Positions 27,132 to 34,749 of a DNA stretch of 64,000 nucleotides are shown piece after piece. The stretch spans positions 1-64,000 of the forward strand of contig JAFPBO010000031.1 in NCBI GenBank assembly GCA_017390475.1. Reading direction: 5' to 3'. The DNA is from Loktanella sp. Its GTDB lineage: Bacteria > Pseudomonadota > Alphaproteobacteria > Rhodobacterales > Rhodobacteraceae. Under the pieces are notes generated by a model, which saw nothing but the letters and a program-made list of their open reading frames with translations, searched no databases and had not been told where the DNA came from. A program made the translations under genes and the position numbers. How positions within the stretch are numbered: the first letter of the stretch is position 1; every line of letters starts with the position of its first letter.

Positions 27132-27511
27132 TCTAATGTCCTTAGCCCGCTGATGAATTTCGCAGACCAGTATCATACTGCCTGTCACGCAACCGGATGG
27201 AGAGCGGGCATCTCCACCGATCGTTAACCTCATTTTATCACAGACAGCATGAAAGAGGTGATTCACTTCAGAACCTGCCGCCAAATTTCTCACGCATCCG
27301 TGATGACACAAGAGGTACCCGTCAATAACGCGGGATACCGTGATTGGTTCCATAACTGTCCGGGCGGAGCGCGCCAGATACACCTGACGGCAGGTGCTGA
27401 CAACAGACCATCTGAACTGGCATCTCTGGGCCAATCATGTCACCGATATGGACGGTGGGCTGGCGGCGCTATTGATCACGGCACCAAATGGCAGGGGCAA
27501 GGTAGACGCGA
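27132..27511. other. 380-base intergenic region before the BHA aldolase gene
   Basis: This is a divergent promoter region. From a GTG at 27394 to 27528 one frame reads like protein (MLTTDHLNWHLWANHV...) and runs into the start of bhcC in another frame. It has no good ribosome-binding site and may be a gene remnant or chance. Nothing else was recognised. Confidence 0.4.
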
Positions 27512-28675
27512 ATGAAAGAAATCCATGATCTGAAGGGCCTTGAAGTCGGTTATGATATTCCTGCGCTGCCCGGTATGGACGAGGCAGAAATACAGACCCC
27601 CTGTCTGGTGCTGGACCTTGACGCATTGGAACGCAACATCCGTAAAATGGGCGATTTCGCGAGATCCCATGGCATGCGCCACCGCGTCCATGGCAAGATG
27701 CATAAATCCGTTGATGTAGCGCTGTTGCAGCAAAGACTGGGCGGGGCGGTCGGCGTCTGCTGCCAGAAAGTATCAGAGGCCGAAGCATTCGCCCGCGGCG
27801 GGATCACTGATATCATGATCACCAATCAGGTGTGCGACCCAGCCAAGATCGACCGTCTGGCCCGCATGCCCAAGCTGGGCACCCGCGTCATTTGCTGTGT
27901 CGATCATCTTGCCAATGTCGCCGATCTGTCGGCAGCCGCGCAGCGCCACGACGCAACAATCGAGTGCCTGGTCGAGATCGACGTGGGTGCAGGGCGCTGC
28001 GGCGTGCAATACGGCGCGCCTGTCGTCGCACTGGCCAAAGCAATCGTCGCCGCTCCGGGGCTGAAATATGCCGGCATTCAGGCCTATCAAGGCGCGATGC
28101 AGCATCTGCAGACATACCAGGAACGGCGAGCCAAGACCCAGGTCGCAATTGATCAGGTCCGCGCGACGCTGGATGTGCTCATCGCCGAAGGTATTGAATC
28201 CGACATCATCGGCGGCGGCGGCACGGGATCGTATTATTTTGAAGCCGCGTCGGGCGTGTTCAACGAATTGCAGTGCGGGTCCTATGCTTTCATGGATGCC
28301 GATTATGGCCGGGTGCTGGACAAGGACGGCAACAGGCTGGATCAGGGCGAATGGGAAAACGCCCTGTTCATCCTGACCTCGGTGATGAGCCATGTGAAAG
28401 CCGATATCGCCATTGTCGATGCCGGGCTGAAAGTGCAATCTGTCGACAGCGGCCTGCCGTTGATCCATGGTCGCGATGATCTGGAATATGTCCAATGTTC
28501 CGACGAACATGGCACGGTCGCTGATCCGCAGGGCGTGCTGAACATCAATGACCGGCTGAAACTGATCCCGGGCCATTGCGACCCGACCTGCAACCTGCAT
28601 GATTGGTATGTCGGGCTGCGCGACGGCAAGGTCGAGGTGGTCTGGCCGGTTTCTGCACGTGGCAAAGCCTACTGA
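27512..28675 (+). CDS. bhcC: Beta-hydroxyaspartate aldolase (D-threonine aldolase family)
   Basis: A 387-aa PLP enzyme of the alanine-racemase-fold DSD1 group. It closely follows the pattern of Paracoccus BhcC: GYDIPALPGMDEAEIQTPCL at the N-terminus, PLP lysine region HRVHGKMHKSVDV, GGGGTGSYYFEAASG for phosphate binding, and the metal-site end GHCDPTCNLHDWYVG. BhcC condenses glycine and glyoxylate to beta-hydroxyaspartate in the beta-hydroxyaspartate cycle. The other cycle genes (bhcA, bhcB, bhcD) are not in the window. It converges on allA, whose product releases glyoxylate, so a link to purine breakdown is inferred. A D-threonine or 3-hydroxyaspartate aldolase role is the alternative. Confidence 0.85.
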   Translation: MKEIHDLKGLEVGYDIPALPGMDEAEIQTPCLVLDLDALERNIRKMGDFARSHGMRHRVHGKMHKSVDVALLQQRLGGAVGVCCQKVSEAEAFARGGITDIMITNQVCDPAKIDRLARMPKLGTRVICCVDHLANVADLSAAAQRHDATIECLVEIDVGAGRCGVQYGAPVVALAKAIVAAPGLKYAGIQAYQGAMQHLQTYQERRAKTQVAIDQVRATLDVLIAEGIESDIIGGGGTGSYYFEAASGVFNELQCGSYAFMDADYGRVLDKDGNRLDQGEWENALFILTSVMSHVKADIAIVDAGLKVQSVDSGLPLIHGRDDLEYVQCSDEHGTVADPQGVLNINDRLKLIPGHCDPTCNLHDWYVGLRDGKVEVVWPVSARGKAY

Positions 28676-28680
28676 AGTAG

Positions 28681-28718
28681 GCGGCTCCCTGCGGGGAGTA
28701 TTTTGGGAAGAAAGAAGA
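28681..28718 (+). repeat. Copy of dispersed intergenic repeat (after bhcC)
   Basis: On the + strand GGCTCCCTGCGGGGAGTATT is followed by TTGGGAAGAAAGAAGATG. It begins a few bases after the bhcC stop and lies between two convergent genes. Confidence 0.65.
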
Positions 28719-28739
28719 TGGGACGCGGAAGGACAAGTG

Positions 28740-29213
28740 TCAGCCTGAAATCACCCGGTAGGGGGTAGGGAAATGATGTTCCTCCAGATTAGCCCCTTCC
28801 CCAATCCGGTCGATCACGGCGAAAAGGCCGGGTCCTGACAAAGGCGTCAGCACACCATGCCAGATGTTGCGGTGGATATTGATCCCCTCGCCCGGCGCGG
28901 TGAGGAAGGCCTGCGGGATGAGATCATCGCCAGCGACCACGACCAGAAAACCATCCATGCTCATCGGGATGAAGGCTTGTGAGCCCAAAGGGTGCCGTTC
29001 GATCAGGTCGAGTTGATAGGGTAATTGCCGCAGGTCAGAGCGGAACAGGCTGATCCCGACCTTGCCCTCCGTGACATCCACCCGAGCACGATCATGAAAC
29101 CGTCCACAAAGCCCGGCATTGATGATCCTGTCTGGCGCGCCATTACAATTCAACACATCGCCGAAAGGAGCAAAGGCAGCGGCAGTCAGCGGCCGGGCGA
29201 TGATATCTTTCAT
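28740..29213 (-). CDS. allA: Ureidoglycolate lyase AllA
   Basis: A 157-aa cupin-fold enzyme that cleaves (S)-ureidoglycolate to glyoxylate and urea in the cytoplasm. Landmarks are FAPFGDVL near the N-terminus, LIERHPLGSQAFIPM, the metal and substrate loop INIHRNIWHGVLTPL, and the C-terminal FAVIDRIGEG. Length is normal. The start overlaps the puuE-uraD stop (ATGA), so the two are coupled and the steps allantoin to glyoxylate are partly covered. Its urea product fits the adjacent urt transporter genes. Confidence 0.93.
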   Translation of the reverse strand: MKDIIARPLTAAAFAPFGDVLNCNGAPDRIINAGLCGRFHDRARVDVTEGKVGISLFRSDLRQLPYQLDLIERHPLGSQAFIPMSMDGFLVVVAGDDLIPQAFLTAPGEGINIHRNIWHGVLTPLSGPGLFAVIDRIGEGANLEEHHFPTPYRVISG

Positions 29214-30610
29214 CGCGGCAGCAGCGCGCGCAACCGGTGCAGCGCGATCCGTTCGACTTGCTGACAGGCCGTGGCCAGTTCAGTGGCGCGGTCGTTTTGC
29301 AGACGCGCGGCAAAGGCGGCCATGATCGACGCCTTGTCATGGTCGCGCACGGCGATGATGAAGGGAAAGCCGAATTTTGCGACATAGGCCGCGTTTTGCG
29401 CCTGAAACGCCGCCCGTTCCGCATCGGTCAGCGCGTCAAGGCCTGCGCTGGCCTGTTCGGCGGTGCTGTCTGCGGTCAGCCGTTTGGCCGCCGCCAGTTT
29501 GCCCGCCAGATCAGGGTGGGCGTTCAGCACGCCAAGCCTCGCCTCATCGCTGGCGGAGCGGAAGATCCGGCAGAGCGCGTTGTGCAGACCAAGGGCAGTA
29601 TCATGTGCCGGCCCAAGTTCCAGCCCATGCGCGCCTTCGGCGATCCATGGCGAATGCTCAAAGACGCTGCCATAGGCCGCAACGAAAGTCGCAAGGTCCA
29701 TCTGCGAAGGGCGAGCGATGCGCTGATGCGGATGCTCTGCCGCCCAATGATCGGCGATCTGTTCACGGGTCGCGAACCAGACGCCCTCATGTGACTGCGC
29801 GTAGTCGATGAATTGCCGCAACGCCTCTGCCCGGCCCGGACGGCCAATCAGGCGGCAATGCAGGCCGATCGACAGCATCCGCCCGCCTTCGCGGTAGAGC
29901 GTATCGAAACTGGCCTTGAGATAATCCAGAAACTGCGCGCCGGCATTGAACCCCTGCGGCGTGGCGAAACGCATGTCATTGGCGTCGAGCGTATAGGGCA
30001 CGATCAACTGGTCGCGGTCGCCGCATTCCATCCAATAGGGCAGATCATCGGCATAGCTGTCGGCGATATAGGCAAATTGCCCGGTTTCAGCGGCCAGCCG
30101 TACGGTATTGACGGAACAACGCCCGGTATACCAGCCGCGCGGCGGGGTGCCGGTGACTTCTTTATGCAGGCGGATCGCTTCCAGCATGTCAGCGCGTTCG
30201 ACATCCTCCGGCGCATCTTTGTATTCGATCCATTTCAACCCGTGGCTGGCGATCTCCCACCCCGCATCCTGCATCGCGGCGACCTGTTCGGGCGCGCGGG
30301 CGAGCGCCGTGGCGACGCCGTAAACCGTCACCGGCAGATCGACCAGCATCCGGTGCAAGCGCCAGAACCCCGCCCGCGCGCCATATTCATAGATGCTTTC
30401 CATGTTCCAATGGCGCTGGCCGGGCCAGGGGGCGGCACCGACGATTTCGGACAGGAAGGCTTCAGAGGCGGCATCGCCGTGCAGAATGTTATTCTCGCCG
30501 CCTTCCTCGTAATTTAGCACGATCTGCACGGCGATCCGCGCGCCACCAGGCCATTTGGCGGCGGGGGGGCTGGCACCATGGCCGATCATGTCACGAGGAT
30601 AGCGTTGCAT
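29210..30610 (-). CDS. PuuE allantoinase fused to UraD OHCU decarboxylase
   Basis: A 466-aa bifunctional enzyme. Residues 1-300 are a polysaccharide-deacetylase-like allantoinase of the PuuE type (YPRDMIGHGASPPAAKWPGG, GWEIASHGLKWIEYKD, GWYTGRCSVNTVRL). Residues 310-466 are OHCU decarboxylase (UraD), with the catalytic histidine region FEHSPWIAEGAHG and LGVLNAHPDLAGKLA. It converts OHCU to S-allantoin and then to allantoate. The start at 30610 is chosen because the family begins MxRYPRDMIGHG; the frame upstream is not conserved. It is coupled to allA downstream and divergent from puuD. Confidence 0.92.
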   Translation of the reverse strand: MQRYPRDMIGHGASPPAAKWPGGARIAVQIVLNYEEGGENNILHGDAASEAFLSEIVGAAPWPGQRHWNMESIYEYGARAGFWRLHRMLVDLPVTVYGVATALARAPEQVAAMQDAGWEIASHGLKWIEYKDAPEDVERADMLEAIRLHKEVTGTPPRGWYTGRCSVNTVRLAAETGQFAYIADSYADDLPYWMECGDRDQLIVPYTLDANDMRFATPQGFNAGAQFLDYLKASFDTLYREGGRMLSIGLHCRLIGRPGRAEALRQFIDYAQSHEGVWFATREQIADHWAAEHPHQRIARPSQMDLATFVAAYGSVFEHSPWIAEGAHGLELGPAHDTALGLHNALCRIFRSASDEARLGVLNAHPDLAGKLAAAKRLTADSTAEQASAGLDALTDAERAAFQAQNAAYVAKFGFPFIIAVRDHDKASIMAAFAARLQNDRATELATACQQVERIALHRLRALLPR

Positions 30611-30764
30611 GGAAATGCTCCAAAATCGGGTCTGTCCCGGCTTTGTGCCGGAACATGCGGCACTTGTGCAAGCCGGGATCGGCATTGGGCATTTTCCGCT
30701 GGCGCAGCTGCGCGCGGAACGGCAAAGTCTGGTGTCAGCGATGAAAGGGATGGCAGATGTATGA
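30609..30764 (+). pseudogene. Small coding-like frame in the puuE-puuD divergent region
   Basis: From an ATG at 30609 a 51-codon frame reads MEMLQNRVCPGFVPEHAALV and onward to a stop at 30762-30764, overlapping the puuD start. Its composition looks protein-like (AGIGIGHFPLAQLRAER), but the ATG lies opposite the puuE start with no visible ribosome-binding site. It may be the remnant of a longer gene or chance. No family is recognised. Confidence 0.3.
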
Positions 30765-31980
30765 TGCGGTGATCTTATGGGAATGGCTGGCTTTTGCTTT
30801 GCGCTGGCTGCATGTGATCACGGCGATCGCATGGATCGGGTCATCGTTTTATTTCATCGCCCTCGATCTGGGGCTGAACCGGAATATCGAAGGCCCGGCG
30901 GATGGTGAAGAATGGCAGGTCCATGGTGGTGGCTTTTACCATATCCAGAAATATCTGGTCGCACCTGATGCGATGCCCGAACATCTGACATGGTTCAAAT
31001 GGGAAAGCTATGCGACCTGGCTGTCGGGTGCCGCACTGCTTGCCGTGGTCTATTGGGTCGGGGCGGAATTATATCTGATCGATCCCGCAAAGGCGGATCT
31101 GGCGATCTGGCAGGGGGTTTTGATTTCTGCCGCCTCGTTGGGCGTCGGCTGGGTGATCTATGACCTTTTGTGTAAATCGCCTTTGGGCGAGAAGCCCACA
31201 ACATTGATGATCCTGCTGTTCGTGCTGCTGGTGGTGATGTCATGGGGCTATACCCAGATTTTCACCGGGCGCGCCGCCTTGCTGCATCTGGGTGCTTTCA
31301 CGGCGACGATCATGACAGCGAATGTGTTCGCGATCATCATGCCGAACCAGCGGATCGTAGTGGCCGATCTCAAGGCCGGGCGCAAGCCGGACCCGAAATA
31401 TGGCAAGATCGCCAAGCTGCGGTCCACCCATAACAATTACCTCACATTGCCGGTGATTTTTCTAATGCTGTCAAACCATTATCCGCTGGCTTTCGGCACG
31501 CAATATGCATGGATCATCGCCGCGCTGGTGTTCCTGATGGGGGTGACGATCCGGCATTATTTCAACTCGATGCACGCGCGCAAAGGCCGGCCCAACTGGA
31601 CCTGGGCGGTCACGGTGATCATCTTCATCGTGATCGCATGGTTGTCCACCGCGCCGGGTCACGACACCTATGAAGAGGCCGAGACGCGCGCGCTGACCGC
31701 CTATGAACAACAATTTGCGGGTGCTGCGGGCTTTGAAGAGGCGCATGATATCGTGATCGGGCGCTGCTCGATGTGCCATGCGCGCGAACCGGTCTGGGGC
31801 AATATGCAATGGGCGCCCAAGGGCGTATTCCTTGAAACAGAGTCTGACATCGCCCACCACGCCCGTGCGATCTATGTCCAATCGGGCATCAGCCACGCGA
31901 TGCCGCCCGCGAACATCACGCAGATCCCGGATGCGGACCGCGCGACGCTCGCCGCCTGGTACCGCGCCGCAACGCAGTAA
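30757..31980 (+). CDS. puuD: Membrane urate oxidase with cytochrome c domain (PuuD)
   Basis: A 407-aa protein. Residues 1-310 are a DUF989-type membrane domain with about eight helices (ALRWLHVITAIAWIGSSFYF, HNNYLTLPVIFLMLSNHYPL). Residues 320-407 are a class I cytochrome c domain with heme motif C337-S-M-C340-H341 and a likely axial methionine in ISHAMPPANI. It oxidises urate to 5-hydroxyisourate and passes electrons to the respiratory chain instead of making hydrogen peroxide. It is divergent from puuE-uraD. A 5-hydroxyisourate hydrolase is not in the window. Confidence 0.93.
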   Translation: MYDAVILWEWLAFALRWLHVITAIAWIGSSFYFIALDLGLNRNIEGPADGEEWQVHGGGFYHIQKYLVAPDAMPEHLTWFKWESYATWLSGAALLAVVYWVGAELYLIDPAKADLAIWQGVLISAASLGVGWVIYDLLCKSPLGEKPTTLMILLFVLLVVMSWGYTQIFTGRAALLHLGAFTATIMTANVFAIIMPNQRIVVADLKAGRKPDPKYGKIAKLRSTHNNYLTLPVIFLMLSNHYPLAFGTQYAWIIAALVFLMGVTIRHYFNSMHARKGRPNWTWAVTVIIFIVIAWLSTAPGHDTYEEAETRALTAYEQQFAGAAGFEEAHDIVIGRCSMCHAREPVWGNMQWAPKGVFLETESDIAHHARAIYVQSGISHAMPPANITQIPDADRATLAAWYRAATQ

Positions 31981-32050
31981 TCATCTTCCGAGCCCGTCAA
32001 TTCGCGCAAAGCGCGATTTGACGTACATATCCGCCGGGGAGCCCGCAAGG
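31981..32050 (-). repeat. Copy of dispersed intergenic repeat, split by a hairpin
   Basis: The + strand reads CATCTTCCGAGCCC, then a hairpin insert, then ATATCCGCCGGGGAGCC. Compared with the copy near 59768, a palindrome of about 29 bases interrupts the repeat. On the minus strand it lies downstream of rpe. Confidence 0.55.
31995..32023. terminator. Hairpin between puuD and rpe
   Basis: CGTCAATTCGCGC at 31995-32007 pairs with GCGCGATTTGACG at 32011-32023 (one mismatch) around loop AAA. It lies between two convergent genes and could stop transcription from both sides, though neither arm has a long T tract. Confidence 0.55.
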
Positions 32051-32067
32051 CGGGGGCAGCCAGCCCC

Positions 32068-32754
32068 CTAGGACGCTTGCGCCGCGTCGCGAATGGCGCG
32101 GATATTGGCACCATAAGGGGCAGGATTAGCTACAGACCCACCACGGAACACCGCCGATCCTGCGACCAGCACATCGGCACCCGCCGCAGCGACCAAAGGT
32201 GCCGTCGTCGGATCAACGCCGCCATCAATCTCGATATGGATCGGCCGGTCGCCGATCATCGCGCGCAGCTGGCGGACTTTATCGACCTGAGAATGAATGA
32301 ATTTCTGCCCACCGAAGCCGGGGTTCACCGTCATCACGCAGACCAGATCGACCATGTCGAGCAGATATTCCACGGCTGCAGCGGGCGTTGCGGGGTTCAG
32401 GGCCACACCGGCCTTGGCCCCCGCCGCGCGGATCGCCTGCATCGTACGGTGGATATGCGGCCCCGCCTCGACATGGGCGGTGATGATATCGGCACCTGCC
32501 TTGGCAAAGGCCTCGACATAGGAATCGACGGGGGCGATCATCAGATGCACATCCATCACCCCCTTTATATGCGGGCGAATCGCGGCGCAGGTCGCAGGGC
32601 CAAAAGTGATGTTTGGCACGAAATGCCCATCCATCACATCGACATGGACCCAATCGGCACCCTGCGCCTCGATCGCTTGGCATTCAGCACCGAAATTGGC
32701 AAAATCAGCAGACAGAATCGATGGCGCGATCTTGATGGAACGGTCAAAAGACAT
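32068..32754 (-). CDS. rpe: Ribulose-phosphate 3-epimerase
   Basis: A 228-aa TIM-barrel enzyme that interconverts ribulose-5-phosphate and xylulose-5-phosphate. Landmarks are [15 protein letters not shown], the metal-site motif [31 protein letters not shown] for phosphate binding, and [14 protein letters not shown] with the catalytic aspartate. Length is normal. It is divergent from the AraC-type regulator 117 bases away and converges on puuD. Confidence 0.96.
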   Translation of the reverse strand: MSFDRSIKIAPSILSADFANFGAECQAIEAQGADWVHVDVMDGHFVPNITFGPATCAAIRPHIKGVMDVHLMIAPVDSYVEAFAKAGADIITAHVEAGPHIHRTMQAIRAAGAKAGVALNPATPAAAVEYLLDMVDLVCVMTVNPGFGGQKFIHSQVDKVRQLRAMIGDRPIHIEIDGGVDPTTAPLVAAAGADVLVAGSAVFRGGSVANPAPYGANIRAIRDAAQAS

Positions 32755-32871
32755 CGGAAAGGCTCCCTTTCGTGGTTGCCTGCGGCATAAACGGGGCCGG
32801 CCCGCTTGTCATCAAAGATCAGCGCAGGAATAAATGCTGCAATGCAGAAAAACCTGTGCTAGTTTGCGCTC

Positions 32872-33705
32872 ATGACCCTGATCCTGCGCCATACCGATAT
32901 TCTGCGCGCCGATGCGCAAGTTCATCTGACAAGGGCAACCTTGACGGCGCAGCGCCCACGCAGCCTGCATCAACATGATTTCTTTGAACTGTTCTGGGTG
33001 CAGAACGGAACAATCCGGCATCATCTGCCACAGGGCACAGAGACGCTTGCAGAAGGCACCATTGTTTTCCTCAGCCCCGGCCAAAGCCATGCGTTGCAAG
33101 GGCGCGGCGAACACGCGTTGGTGGTCTCGCTCTGCCTGCATCCGGGCCTGATCGCGGCCTTGGCGGGCCGGCATCCGTCGCTGTCGGGGCATCTGTTCTG
33201 GACACAGACTGGCCTTGCCCGGCATCACCGCGATATGCGCGAACTGGCAGTGCTGAACCACGCCGCCGTGCAACTGGAACGCAGCCGCTGCGACACAATC
33301 GCAGCAGAGGCGTTTTTGCTGCCGCTTTGCGCCGAACTGACCGGCGAGACCTATCCGCAAGGCGCGCCGGACTGGCTGATCCGTGCCTGCCGAACAGCAC
33401 AAGACCCGACGGTGTTCCGCGAGGGGGCCGCAGGGCTGGTGGCGCTAACCGGCAAGGCGCATCCGCATGTCAGCCGGAGCATGCGCAAATTCTTTGGCCT
33501 GACGCCGTCGGATTATATCAACCGGATTCGGATGCAGCATGCGGCCCGCGCCCTGACAACCGATGCAGACCCGATCAGCCAGATTGCCGCCGATTGCGGT
33601 ATCCCCAACATGTCGCATTTCCATAAATTGTTTCGCGCTGCCTACGGCGACACCCCATTGCAATATCGGCAAAAGTTGCAACGTCAGGTCGTCCAGCCGT
33701 CATAG
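32872..33705 (+). CDS. AraC-family transcriptional regulator
   Basis: A 277-aa regulator. Residues 1-130 are a cupin-type ligand domain (RSLHQHDFFELFWVQNGT, then FLSPGQSHALQG). Residues 175-272 hold two helix-turn-helix motifs (KAHPHVSRSMRKFFGLTPSD, then PISQIAADCGIPNMSHFHKL). Such proteins usually respond to small metabolites. It is followed by deoC and an ALDH16 gene on the same strand and may control them. Its ligand cannot be told from sequence. Confidence 0.9.
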   Translation: MTLILRHTDILRADAQVHLTRATLTAQRPRSLHQHDFFELFWVQNGTIRHHLPQGTETLAEGTIVFLSPGQSHALQGRGEHALVVSLCLHPGLIAALAGRHPSLSGHLFWTQTGLARHHRDMRELAVLNHAAVQLERSRCDTIAAEAFLLPLCAELTGETYPQGAPDWLIRACRTAQDPTVFREGAAGLVALTGKAHPHVSRSMRKFFGLTPSDYINRIRMQHAARALTTDADPISQIAADCGIPNMSHFHKLFRAAYGDTPLQYRQKLQRQVVQPS

Positions 33706-33707
33706 TG

Positions 33708-33725
33708 TTTGACCAAACGGTCAAA
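33708..33725. promoter_or_regulatory. Palindrome resembling a RutR/TetR-type operator before deoC
   Basis: TTTGACC, AAAC, GGTCAAA is a perfect 7-4-7 inverted repeat just after the AraC gene stop and 62 bases upstream of the deoC start. Half-sites and spacing match the known RutR site TTGACCA-NN-TGGTCAA apart from one inner base. The binding protein is not identified. Confidence 0.55.
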
Positions 33726-33786
33726 ACTTGCCAAGTCATCTGCAAACTGCCACCTATTATGGGCAATGCAGAAGGCTGATGCGCAG

Positions 33787-34746
33787 ATGACCACAAACCC
33801 GACTTTGCCGCGCAATGACGGTATGCCGCTGGACCTTGATTGGGTGATGGCGGTGCAGGCCAACACCTCGGCCATCGAACGGCGCGCGGCTTCATTGCCG
33901 GGGCGGCGTAGCGTGAAGAAAGATTATCAAGCCGCGTGGCTTTGCAAAGCGATCAGTCTGATGGACCTGACGACGCTTTCAGGCGACGATAGCGCAGGTC
34001 GCGTCCGCCGCCTTTGCGCCAAGGCGCGCCAGCCGGTGCGGGCGGATATTTTGCACGCACTCGGGATGGAGGGCCTGACCACCGGGGCCATCTGCGTTTA
34101 TCACGATATGGTCGCCACCGCCGTCAATGCGCTGGACGGGTCCGGCATTCCCGTCGCTGCCGTTTCCACCGGCTTTCCCGCAGGCCTGTCGCCCTTTCAC
34201 CTGCGCATTGCCGAGATCGGCGAAAGCGTTGCCGCCGGTGCGCAGGAAATCGACATCGTCATCAGCCGCCGTCATGTGCTGACCGGCAACTGGCAGGCGC
34301 TTTACGATGAAATGCAGCAGATGCGGGCCGCTTGCGGTGACGCGCATGTCAAGGCGATCCTCGCCACGGGCGAGCTTGGAACACTGCGCAATATTGCGCG
34401 TGCCAGCTTGGTCTGCATGATGGCGGGCGCAGATTTCATCAAAACCTCGACCGGCAAGGAACCCGTCAATGCCACCCTGCCCGTCACCCTGACGATGATC
34501 CGCGCGATCCGCGATTACCATGACCGCACCGGCATCAAGATCGGCTACAAACCCGCAGGCGGGATTTCCAAGGCAAAGGATGCGCTCGTTTACCTGGCAA
34601 TGATCAAGGACGAATTGGGCGACCGCTGGCTGCAACCGGACCTGTTTCGCTTTGGCGCGTCCAGCCTTTTGGGCGATATCGAACGGCAACTCGACCATCA
34701 CGTCACCGGGGCCTATTCCGCCCAGTGGCGGCACGCGATTGGATAA
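33787..34746 (+). CDS. deoC: Deoxyribose-phosphate aldolase
   Basis: A 319-aa class I aldolase cleaving 2-deoxyribose-5-phosphate to acetaldehyde and glyceraldehyde-3-phosphate. Landmarks are LMDLTTLSGDDSAGRV near the N-terminus, FPAGLSPFHLRIAEI, the Schiff-base lysine strand ADFIKTSTGKEPVNATLP, and IGYKPAGGISKAKDAL with the proton-relay lysine. The start at 33787 (MTTNPTLPRNDG) is preferred; ATG at 33766 is possible. It is followed after three bases by the ALDH16 gene, which could oxidise the acetaldehyde. Confidence 0.93.
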   Translation: MTTNPTLPRNDGMPLDLDWVMAVQANTSAIERRAASLPGRRSVKKDYQAAWLCKAISLMDLTTLSGDDSAGRVRRLCAKARQPVRADILHALGMEGLTTGAICVYHDMVATAVNALDGSGIPVAAVSTGFPAGLSPFHLRIAEIGESVAAGAQEIDIVISRRHVLTGNWQALYDEMQQMRAACGDAHVKAILATGELGTLRNIARASLVCMMAGADFIKTSTGKEPVNATLPVTLTMIRAIRDYHDRTGIKIGYKPAGGISKAKDALVYLAMIKDELGDRWLQPDLFRFGASSLLGDIERQLDHHVTGAYSAQWRHAIG

Positions 34747-34749
34747 GCC

